Source of the DNA: Candidatus Binatia bacterium
GTDB lineage: Bacteria; Desulfobacterota_B; Binatia; UBA9968; JAJDTQ01
NCBI GenBank assembly: GCA_022827045.1
Contig: JAJDTQ010000048.1
Span: 1-6,872 of the forward strand
Reading direction: 5' to 3'
Length of the DNA: 6,872 nucleotides
Below, piece after piece: positions 1 through 5,637 of the stretch; position 1 is the first letter of the stretch, and every line of letters starts with the position of its first letter. The notes under the pieces were generated by a model. The model worked only from the letters and a program-made list of their open reading frames with translations. It was not told the origin of the DNA and did not search any database. Made by a program: the position numbers and the translations under genes.

Positions 1-269
1 TTGAGGCGGGCCTCGACGTTCTCCATCTCGCGGGTTTCCTGCGGCGTGAACATCACGCGGCCGGTGCGTTCGGCCACCTCGCCCAGCTCCTGGGCGGTCA
101 TGACGATCCGCACCAGTCCCCGGATCTTGCCGTCGATGAACCAGTACTCGCCGCCCCCCTCGCCGGTGGGCTTGACGACGATCGGACGATACTTCCGGTC
201 GGCCGGGTCCATGTAGTCCCAGGTGTGCTCGGACTCGACGACGTGGGCGTCGGCATCGATAATGGACAT
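1..269 (-). CDS. Amidohydrolase (amidohydrolase-2 family), N-terminal part, runs off the left edge
   Basis: Read on the minus strand, an ATG at 269 opens a frame with no stop to position 1, giving the first 89 residues of a protein that begins MSIIDADAHVVESEHTWDYM. The D-A-D-A-H stretch (Asp6 to His9) is the usual first metal-binding motif of the TIM-barrel amidohydrolase-2 family (ACMSD/isoorotate decarboxylase relatives). These are cytoplasmic hydrolases or decarboxylases. The DxH followed by an E and an aromatic-rich loop is typical of the long (about 350-400 residue) members. The start is supported by a strong Shine-Dalgarno GGGAGGT at 277-283 (minus sense), seven bases upstream. The gene is divergent from the alcohol dehydrogenase operon and shares its control region, so it probably belongs to the same pathway. 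It is a distant paralogue of the amidohydrolase at 1597-2640, not a copy: the sequences differ straight after the DxH motif. The remaining metal ligands lie outside the window, so activity cannot be judged. Confidence 0.85.
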   Translation of the reverse strand, partial: MSIIDADAHVVESEHTWDYMDPADRKYRPIVVKPTGEGGGEYWFIDGKIRGLVRIVMTAQELGEVAERTGRVMFTPQETREMENVEARL

Positions 270-317
270 GATCGCTACCTCCCGATTTCTGGTGCCGGGG
301 CACCGGATTCCGTAGTC

Positions 318-358
318 GTGGATACCACCTTTTTGGCCATGGAACCAGTGGAAACCAC
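318..358. promoter_or_regulatory. Pair of 11-bp palindromes, candidate operators of a dimeric repressor/activator
   Basis: GTGGATACCAC lies at 318-328 and GTGGAAACCAC at 348-358. Each has 4-bp inverted arms (GTGG/CCAC) around a 3-bp AT-rich centre, and the two centres are 30 bp apart, close to three helical turns. They sit in the divergent gap, the second copy 12 bp upstream of a TTGACA box for the rightward operon. This arrangement is what is expected for cooperative binding of a dimeric regulator (for example of the GntR or IclR type) controlling both directions. No regulator gene is visible in the window, so its family is inference. Confidence 0.45.
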
Positions 359-370
359 GCCGGCGTTCCC

Positions 371-399
371 TTGACAAACCATCCGGCGGCAACTACTCA
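371..399 (+). promoter_or_regulatory. Candidate sigma70-type promoter for the rightward operon
   Basis: A perfect -35 hexamer TTGACA lies at 371-376. With 17-bp spacing the -10 position falls on TACTCA at 394-399, which keeps only the leading TA of the consensus. The location, between the palindromes and the structured leader of the dehydrogenase gene, is right, but the weak -10 means the promoter may need an activator or may use another sigma factor. Confidence 0.35.
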
Positions 400-433
400 C
401 GAAAATGCCGAAGCCGCCCAATCGCGCGGCAAC

Positions 434-465
434 ACGGCCCTCGGGCCGGAACGGCCCGCGGCCGT
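434..465 (+). promoter_or_regulatory. GC-rich leader hairpin just upstream of the dehydrogenase ribosome-binding site
   Basis: ACGGCC (434-439) pairs with GGCCGT (460-465). Inside it CGGGCCG (442-448) pairs with CGGCCCG (452-458) around a GAA triloop, with only a small internal loop (440-441 against 459). That makes 13 nearly continuous, mostly G-C pairs ending five bases before the Shine-Dalgarno site at 471-480. A competing pairing, GGCCC (436-440) with GGGCC (443-447), is possible. No U tract follows, so it is not a standard intrinsic terminator. It could modulate translation or RNA stability. Confidence 0.4.
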
Positions 466-485
466 CTGACGGAAAGGAAAGCGCC

Positions 486-1583
486 ATGCCAACGAAGTCC
501 CGTGCCGCAATCCTGGTCGAATCACGCAAGCCCCTGGTGGTGGACGAAGTCACGTTCCCGGACCCGGCTCCGGATCAGGTGCTGGTGAAGCTTTTCGCCA
601 GTGGCATCTGCCATTCCCAGCTCCATCAGATCCAACGCTCGCCGGAGGAGCAGCGCTCCAAGCTGCCGGCGCTCCTGGGGCACGAGTCCACCGGCGTGGT
701 GGTGGCCAAGGGCCGCGACGTCACCCACGTGAAGGAAGGCGACCATGTCTTCACCACCTGGGTAGACCGCAACGCGCCCGAGTCGCCGCTGCCGCCCGTG
801 TCCCACGCGCTCAACATGCGGCCGCCGATCCCGGCCATCTGGCGCGAGCAGTCCATCTGGGCCTCGGCGTCCACATGGGCGGAGCACCTGGTGGCGTCCG
901 AGCGGGTGGTGCTGCCCATGGATCACGACGTGGACACGGAGGTGACCTCCGTCATCGGCTGCGCGGTCACCACCGGCTCCGGCGCCATCATCAACACCTT
1001 GAGAGTAGGCCCGGGCCAGTCGGTGGCGGTCTACGGAGTCGGCGGCATCGGCATGTGCGCCATCGCGGCCGCCGCGGTGGTGGATGCCTACCCGCTCATC
1101 GCGGTGGACCTGGACGACGAGAAGCTGGAGTTTGCCAAGGGCTTCGGCGCCACCCACTGCATCAACGCCGGCAAGGTGGACCCGGTGGAGGCCATCACCG
1201 AATTGACCGGCGGCGGCGCGGACTACGCGCTGGACGCGGTGGGGCATCCCACTACCCAGGACCAGATCCTGCGCTCCGTGCGCACCGGCGCTCCGGGGCT
1301 CGAGCGTGGCGGCACCGCCCTTCTGATCGGGCTGCCGCCCCCGGGCGCGACACCGCTCATCAACACCAACCTCTTCGCCGGAGGGCGCTACTTCACCCGC
1401 ACCCACGCCGGCGACTGCCTCCCGGACCGCGACTTCCCCACGTTCGTGCGCTGGTATCGGGAAGGCAAGCTCAAGCTCGACGACCTGGTGACGCGCCGCT
1501 ACAGCCTGGACCAGGTCAACGAGGCGGTGGCCGACCTCGAGGAAGGCAAGATCCTGGGGCGGGCGATCTTCACGTATTCGTAA
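486..1583 (+). CDS. Zinc-dependent alcohol dehydrogenase, MDR superfamily (NAD-preferring)
   Basis: A 365-residue cytoplasmic medium-chain dehydrogenase that should oxidise an alcohol to an aldehyde or ketone (or the reverse) with NAD. An N-terminal GroES-like domain carries the catalytic zinc ligands: Cys42 in SGICHSQ, His66-Glu67 in GHE, and Cys159 in GCAVTTGSGA. The Rossmann domain has GVGGIG at 184-189 and an acidic Asp208 at the end of the second strand, which favours NAD over NADP. The overall pattern (GCAVTTG, C-terminal RRYSLDQVNEA) is that of class-III-like and aryl-alcohol dehydrogenases. The four-cysteine structural-zinc lobe usual in that group is absent: residues 89-115 contain no cysteine. 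ATG 486 was chosen because GGAAAGGAAA (471-480) sits five bases upstream. An in-frame ATG at 405 would run through the leader hairpin and lacks a good site. First gene of the rightward operon. Substrate unknown. Confidence 0.9.
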   Translation: MPTKSRAAILVESRKPLVVDEVTFPDPAPDQVLVKLFASGICHSQLHQIQRSPEEQRSKLPALLGHESTGVVVAKGRDVTHVKEGDHVFTTWVDRNAPESPLPPVSHALNMRPPIPAIWREQSIWASASTWAEHLVASERVVLPMDHDVDTEVTSVIGCAVTTGSGAIINTLRVGPGQSVAVYGVGGIGMCAIAAAAVVDAYPLIAVDLDDEKLEFAKGFGATHCINAGKVDPVEAITELTGGGADYALDAVGHPTTQDQILRSVRTGAPGLERGGTALLIGLPPPGATPLINTNLFAGGRYFTRTHAGDCLPDRDFPTFVRWYREGKLKLDDLVTRRYSLDQVNEAVADLEEGKILGRAIFTYS

Positions 1584-1596
1584 CGGAGGACGGCTG

Positions 1597-2640
1597 ATGT
1601 ACATCGACTGTGACACTCATTACTTCCCGGTGAAGTTCCTGGAAGGCATCAGCGACCAGTACCCCGAGTCGCCGCGCGTGGTGCGGAACGGTGACCAGGT
1701 CAAGTCCGTGCTGCCGGACGGCACACTCATCAAGGACCAGGCGCCCAAGGGGCGCTGGGACCTGGACACCCGCGTGGCGCAGGCCGACTTCGAAGGGTTC
1801 GACAAGCACGTGCTCATCCCCGAGAACCGGGAGCTGCTGTACACCTGGGACCGCGACCTCGGCTGCGAGCTGGCCCGGCGCTACAACGACGCGGTGGCCC
1901 AGGACCTCGCGGAATGCGCTCACCCCGAACGCTACATCGGCGTCGGCTGGGTGTTCCTGCCGGACGTGGAGGAGTCCTGCAAGGAGCTGGACCGTATGGT
2001 GAACCAGCTCGGACTCAAGGCGGTGAAGTTCATGGGCGGCTTCGAGGACGCCAACCTCGGAGCGGAGCGGCTGTGGCCGTTCTACGACAAGGTATGCCAA
2101 CTCGACGTCCCGATCCTGGTGCACGACACGGCGTCGGACCGCCAAGGCCATCCCAATCCCGCGCTGGTGGGCATCGAGCAGCTCTTCCTGGAAGCCGACA
2201 ACAACGCCCTGCCCTTCCTGCTGGCGTTTCCGTTCCGCTACATCGTGGACATGGGCAGCCTGATCCTGCGCGGCGCGCTGAAGGAGTTCCCCGACCTGCG
2301 CATCTGCTTCGTGGAGGGCTCGGCCGCCTTCGTGCCCTGGCTCATGAACCGCCTGGACATGGACCCCGACGCCCGCAAGAAGCTCGGCAAGGCCCCCAGC
2401 GAGTTCTTCAGCCAGATCTGGGTTTCGGCGTTCGCAGCCGAAACCTCCATCCGCTACGCATGCGACTTCTGGAAGGACCACAACCTGACCGTGGGCAGCG
2501 ACTACCCCCACAACGACCCGTCGGGCACCTGGAAGGAAGGCACGGTGCGGATGGTGCAGGAGCTCGAGGGCATCTCGGACGACGACAAGGAGAAGATCCT
2601 GGGCGGCAACGCCATGCGGCTGTTCGGGATGGCGTCGTGA
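1597..2640 (+). CDS. Amidohydrolase-2 family protein (ACMSD-like hydrolase/decarboxylase)
   Basis: A 347-residue TIM-barrel metal-dependent amidohydrolase. Visible motifs are D-T-H at 6-8 (first strand), the strand-end His in ILVHDTAS (His176) and Asp302 in VGSDYPH, the usual last-strand metal ligand followed by a His. Between them, where many members have a metal-binding H-x-G-G, this protein has FVEGSAAFVPWLMNRLD (Glu240), as seen in a sub-group whose members often have a W/P-rich loop here. Related enzymes decarboxylate or hydrolyse aromatic and muconate-type acids, usually with one Zn or Mn ion. The start is clear: GGAGG at 1585-1589, seven bases before ATG, and 13 bases after the dehydrogenase stop, so the two are almost certainly co-transcribed. 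Length is normal and no signal peptide is visible. The aldehyde or acid made by the dehydrogenase would be a reasonable substrate, but that is inference. Confidence 0.88.
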   Translation: MYIDCDTHYFPVKFLEGISDQYPESPRVVRNGDQVKSVLPDGTLIKDQAPKGRWDLDTRVAQADFEGFDKHVLIPENRELLYTWDRDLGCELARRYNDAVAQDLAECAHPERYIGVGWVFLPDVEESCKELDRMVNQLGLKAVKFMGGFEDANLGAERLWPFYDKVCQLDVPILVHDTASDRQGHPNPALVGIEQLFLEADNNALPFLLAFPFRYIVDMGSLILRGALKEFPDLRICFVEGSAAFVPWLMNRLDMDPDARKKLGKAPSEFFSQIWVSAFAAETSIRYACDFWKDHNLTVGSDYPHNDPSGTWKEGTVRMVQELEGISDDDKEKILGGNAMRLFGMAS

Positions 2641-2670
2641 ACGCCCGCCTGAGGACTGCTGTTCCGATAC

Positions 2671-2695
2671 GTGGGCGGATTTGAAACTCGCCCAC
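2671..2695 (+). promoter_or_regulatory. Intercistronic hairpin between amidohydrolase and luciferase-like genes
   Basis: GTGGGCG (2671-2677) and CGCCCAC (2689-2695) form a perfect 7-bp stem with an 11-base loop. It lies in the 93-base gap, the longest inside the operon. No T run follows, so simple termination is unlikely. It may protect or process the mRNA, or tune the downstream genes. CGCCC at 2642-2646 could compete for the left arm. Confidence 0.35.
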
Positions 2696-2733
2696 CGCAC
2701 TCGTCCGTCGCACATTGCCGCAAGGAGTCATCC

Positions 2734-3735
2734 GTGCGCTTTTCTCTACACAGCCCTGCCCGTGATGCCGAACAGATTACGCGCCGGGCAGTGGCCGCGG
2801 AGGCCTTGGGCTACTACGCACTGTTCTTCGCTGACGGGCACCTGAACAACCTGGACGGGTTCCAGGCCATGACCGTGTGCGCGCTGCGGACGGAGCGCCT
2901 CCGCTTCGGCATCGCCGCCACCACCATGGCCTACCGCGACCCCACGACCCTGGCCCTGTCCGCGGCCACCTCCAACGAGTTCTCCGGCGGCCGGGCAATC
3001 CTGGGGCTGGGGACGGGCGACGGCTCCACCTACCGGCTGGGACGCAAGGCAACGCGGCTGACCGATTTCGCGGCCGGGCTGGCCACCATCCGGCAACTGC
3101 TGGGAGGGCGTTCCATCGACGTGCCACGGGGCGAGGAAGGCGCCGGCGCGGTTTCCCTGAACGTAGGCAAGGTCCCGGTACCGATCTACGTGGCCGCGGT
3201 GGGGCCCCAAAGCCTGAGGGTGGCCGGACGCTACGCCGACGGCGTCATGCTGGGCACCGGGTTCGACCTCGACGTGCTGGAGTGGGCGCAAGCGCGCATC
3301 GCCGACGGCGCCAGGGAAGGCGGGCGCGAGCCGTCCGACATCGACATCGCGCTGGCGGGGATGATCTGTATCCACGAGGACGGCGACCGGGCCCGCGACC
3401 TGGTACGCGCCCGCCTGGCCAACCGCGCCCATCACAACTTCCGCTTCACCATGGAAACCGTGCCGCAAGAAGAGCGCGCCGGCATCGAGCGGTTCATGGC
3501 CGCCTTCGACATCAGCAAGCCGCTGGAGGAGCGCGCCGACCCCTCGCTCATCACCGACTACCTGCTGCGACGCTTTGCCATCGCCGGCACGCCGGAGGAG
3601 TGCACGGCCCGGATCCGTGAGCTGGCCGGGGCCGGCGTCTCCCACGTGCTGCTAACGCCCCCCATGGGGGTGTTCGACGACGTCATGGACCTCTGGGGGC
3701 GCGAGGTCATCCCGGCCTGCGCCGACCTCCCCTGA
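2734..3735 (+). CDS. Luciferase-like (LLM class) F420/flavin-dependent oxidoreductase
   Basis: A 333-residue TIM-barrel protein of the bacterial luciferase-like family (PF00296), in which F420- or FMN-dependent oxidoreductases and monooxygenases fall. Diagnostic stretches are AEALGYYALFFADGH (about 22-36), RFGIAATTMAYRDPTTLA (57-74, the strand and loop lining the cofactor site), LGLGTGDGSTYRLG (90-103) and VPIYVAAVGPQSLRVAGRYADGVMLG (148-174, the cofactor phosphate-binding region). The C-terminal IAGTPEECTARIRELAGAGVSHVLL is also typical. These features are closest to methylene-tetrahydromethanopterin reductase-like F420 enzymes, but F420 versus FMN cannot be decided from sequence. A GTG start at 2734 is preferred: AAGGAG (2722-2727) lies six bases upstream and the protein then begins VRFSLHSP, as in the family. 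An upstream in-frame GTG at 2671 would lie within the hairpin. It probably performs the redox step of the pathway on an unknown substrate. Confidence 0.88.
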   Translation: MRFSLHSPARDAEQITRRAVAAEALGYYALFFADGHLNNLDGFQAMTVCALRTERLRFGIAATTMAYRDPTTLALSAATSNEFSGGRAILGLGTGDGSTYRLGRKATRLTDFAAGLATIRQLLGGRSIDVPRGEEGAGAVSLNVGKVPVPIYVAAVGPQSLRVAGRYADGVMLGTGFDLDVLEWAQARIADGAREGGREPSDIDIALAGMICIHEDGDRARDLVRARLANRAHHNFRFTMETVPQEERAGIERFMAAFDISKPLEERADPSLITDYLLRRFAIAGTPEECTARIRELAGAGVSHVLLTPPMGVFDDVMDLWGREVIPACADLP

Positions 3736-3768
3736 ACGGACGAGCCCGTAATACGAAAGGAAAGGCCC

Positions 3769-5211
3769 ATGCCCGACCTGGACCCCACAACCCTGACCAT
3801 CGCGAACCTCGCCCCGAGCATCGCTTCCCGTGAGGTCTCGCCGGTGGAAGTCACCGCCTGCTACCTGGAGCGGATCAAGCGCCTCAACCCGGTGATCAAC
3901 GCCTACAGCACCGTCATGGAGGACGACGCGCTGGCCGAGGCGCGGCAGGCCGAGGAGGAAATCGGTCGCGGAAACTATCGCGGCCCGCTCCACGGTATCC
4001 CCGTGTCCATCAAGGACAACCTGGCCGTCAAAGGCTACCCCACCACCGCCGGCACCAAGATCCTGGCGGACTGGAAGCCCGACTTCGACGCCACCGTGGT
4101 GACCCGGCTGCGGGAGGCCGGCGCCATCGTCCTGGGCAAGAACAACATGCACGAGTGGGCCGGTGGCGGCACCACCATGAACCCCTACTTCGGCACCACC
4201 TACAACCCATGGGACACGAGCCGGGTGCCGGGAGGTTCCAGCGGCGGCTCGGCGGCCGCGGTGGCCGCCGACCTGTGCCTTGTTTCCATCGGCACCGACA
4301 ACGCCGGCTCCGTGCGCAACCCGGCGGCCTGGTGCGGCACCGTGGGCCTCAAGGCCACCTACGGCCGGGTGAGCCGCTACGGCGGCGTCGCCGGCACCGG
4401 CGGCTTCTCGTCCGACCACTTCGGTCCCTTCACCAAGACCGTGGAGGACTGCGCCCTGGTGCTCACGGCCATCGCCGGCGAGGACCCCAACGACCCCCTC
4501 TGCTCTACCGAGCCGGTGCCCGACTACACGGCCAGCCTGGGCAGCGCCGTAGCCGGCATGAAGGTCGGCGTCGTCGACAGCTACTTCGGCGAACTGATGG
4601 TGGACGAGGTCGCCAAGGCGTTCCAGGAGGCCCTCGCCGCCCTGGAATCCCTGGGCATGCAGGTGAAAGAAGTCACCATCCCCCACATGGACATGGTGCC
4701 AGCGGTGCAGACCGCCACCAGCCGGTGCGAGAACCTCGTCGCCCACGAGCCCTACATCCGCAAACAGCCCCGGGACTACAGCCGCGAACTGCTGCACCGG
4801 AACATCGCCTCCCTAACCATCCCTGCTTCCACCTACGTCACCTCCCAGCGCGTCCGGCGCGTCATCTGCCGCGAGTTCGAGGAGGCCCTGGAAGACGTCC
4901 AGGTGATCGTCGCGCCCACCGTGGGAATGGCCGCCCCCACCATTGAGGAGTGCAAGCAGGGCTTCGCCGAAATCGGCGGCCAGCGGATCCCGTTCCGCCA
5001 CCCCAGCGGCAGCTTCGGCACCCGCGCCACCATCCCCTTCAACGTCACCGGCCTCCCGGTGCTGAGCCTGACCTGCGGCTTCACCGCCGGCGGGCTGCCC
5101 ATCGGGCTGCAGATCGTGGGGGCGTGCTTCGACGAAAGCCGGGTGTTTCAGGTGGCCCACGCTTACGAGCAGGCAGCGAAGTGGTGTGAGAGGAAGCCGG
5201 GTTTGCCGTGA
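3769..5211 (+). CDS. Amidase-signature family amidohydrolase (GatA-like fold, free-standing)
   Basis: A 480-residue amidase-signature enzyme that hydrolyses a C-N amide bond to acid and ammonia or amine. The Ser-cisSer-Lys triad is intact: Lys82 in GIPVSIKDN, cis-Ser157 in PGGSSGGSAAAVAA and nucleophile Ser181 in GTDNAGSVRNPAAWCG. Spacings of 75 and 24 residues equal those I recall for GatA of the tRNA amidotransferase. The GTVGLKATYGRVSRYG continuation and the C-terminal FNVTGLPVLSLTCGF...GLPIGLQIVG are also standard. The nucleophile loop reads DNAGSVRNPA instead of the DTGGSIRQPA of GatA, and no gatB or gatC gene is adjacent, so a catabolic amidase is more likely than a GatA subunit. ATG 3769 follows GAAAGGAAAGG (3755-3765). 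The gap to the previous stop is 33 bases, so it is the last gene of the operon. No signal peptide, so the enzyme should be cytoplasmic. Confidence 0.92.
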   Translation: MPDLDPTTLTIANLAPSIASREVSPVEVTACYLERIKRLNPVINAYSTVMEDDALAEARQAEEEIGRGNYRGPLHGIPVSIKDNLAVKGYPTTAGTKILADWKPDFDATVVTRLREAGAIVLGKNNMHEWAGGGTTMNPYFGTTYNPWDTSRVPGGSSGGSAAAVAADLCLVSIGTDNAGSVRNPAAWCGTVGLKATYGRVSRYGGVAGTGGFSSDHFGPFTKTVEDCALVLTAIAGEDPNDPLCSTEPVPDYTASLGSAVAGMKVGVVDSYFGELMVDEVAKAFQEALAALESLGMQVKEVTIPHMDMVPAVQTATSRCENLVAHEPYIRKQPRDYSRELLHRNIASLTIPASTYVTSQRVRRVICREFEEALEDVQVIVAPTVGMAAPTIEECKQGFAEIGGQRIPFRHPSGSFGTRATIPFNVTGLPVLSLTCGFTAGGLPIGLQIVGACFDESRVFQVAHAYEQAAKWCERKPGLP

Positions 5212-5436
5212 CCGGGAGAAGGTCGATTTACCCGTTTCCGAAAGGCTGTAGCCCTATCTCCCCGAAAGCTATTCAGCCGAAGTCTTTGGGCACCCGCAGG
5301 AACTCCTTCAACGCGCGACATTGACGTCAAGCAAGTAGTAGCCTAGTAGTCCGAGGCCCATTGTTAGCCCTAACTTACAAGACGCCCCTTGGTCCCGTAG
5401 CCCCTTTAACGTCTTCGAGAGCCAGATTCTGGCCCA
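5212..5436. other. Intergenic region between convergent genes; no convincing gene, weak hairpins and possible gene remnants
   Basis: This stretch separates the amidase stop from the stop of the small minus-strand gene. A bulged inverted repeat, GGCTG-TAG (5244-5251) against CTA-TT-CAGCC (5269-5278), and a short one, GCCAGA-T-TCTGGC (5421-5433), could act at the 3' ends of the two transcripts, but neither has a T tract. TTGACGTCAA (5321-5330) is a perfect 10-bp palindrome. On the minus strand two very short peptide-coding scraps (5308-5361 and 5273-5311) look like pieces of former small genes. I see no tRNA or other RNA gene. Confidence 0.5.
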
Positions 5437-5637
5437 CTATTTCCTTTTTGCGTACTTCGAAGGCACATCAGGCCCCACACCTTGCTTCAAGAGTTCCCGG
5501 ATCGTTTGGAATGATTCTTGGGCATCCCTGACAGCCTGTTGCCTGATAACTTCGTTTCGGTGAGCATGTGTTCGCATGGGGCGATTGCGCCGCGACGATA
5601 CCCTGACCGTTCCCCGTTCAACAAATTCACCGATCAT
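5437..5637 (-). CDS. Small basic hypothetical protein, translationally coupled to the upstream gene
   Basis: A 66-residue, highly charged protein (MIGEFVERGTVRVSSRRNRP at the start, ending KYAKRK). The middle (about 22-52) is rich in Arg, Gln and Glu with a heptad-like feel and is probably helical. The C-terminus carries GVGPDVPSKYAKRK. No membrane segment, cysteine or recognisable domain is present. The start at 5637 is chosen because AAGGAG lies six bases upstream, inside the end of the preceding gene. Another ATG at 5643 has no spacing to that site. The start codon overlaps the stop of the larger gene by 11 bases (ATGATCGGTGA), so translation is probably coupled and the two products may act together. 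AT-rich codon use matches the larger gene and differs from the operon to the left. Function unknown; a partner, adaptor or nucleic-acid-binding accessory would fit its charge, but that is a guess. Confidence 0.7.
   Translation of the reverse strand: MIGEFVERGTVRVSSRRNRPMRTHAHRNEVIRQQAVRDAQESFQTIRELLKQGVGPDVPSKYAKRK

Noticed and set aside
1..216. Plus-strand open frame at the left edge
   Set aside because: The opposite strand encodes an amidohydrolase N-terminus with a DxH motif and a strong ribosome site. The plus frame is its shadow.
405..485. Upstream start for the alcohol dehydrogenase at 405
   Set aside because: It would add 27 Pro/Arg-rich residues encoded by the leader hairpin, and ATG 486 has a much better Shine-Dalgarno and matches the usual family N-terminus.
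522..1616. Long open frame on the minus strand opposite the alcohol dehydrogenase
   Set aside because: The sense strand encodes a clear dehydrogenase with all motifs. The antisense product is rich in Arg, Gly, His and Val without domain features, as expected from GC-rich codon bias.
1570..2715. Long open frame on the minus strand opposite the second amidohydrolase
   Set aside because: It mirrors the codon pattern of the real gene and has no recognisable motif or ribosome-binding site.
3652..4797. Long open frame on the minus strand opposite the amidase
   Set aside because: Low-complexity Gly/Val/His-rich translation, while the plus strand carries the complete amidase triad.
3769..5211. Assignment of the amidase as GatA of the tRNA-Gln amidotransferase
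   Set aside because: No gatB or gatC nearby, the nucleophile loop differs from GatA, and the gene sits in a catabolic-looking operon.
5244..5278. Intrinsic terminator of the operon
   Set aside because: The inverted repeat is bulged, has a 17-base loop and no T tract follows, so it was not called as a terminator.
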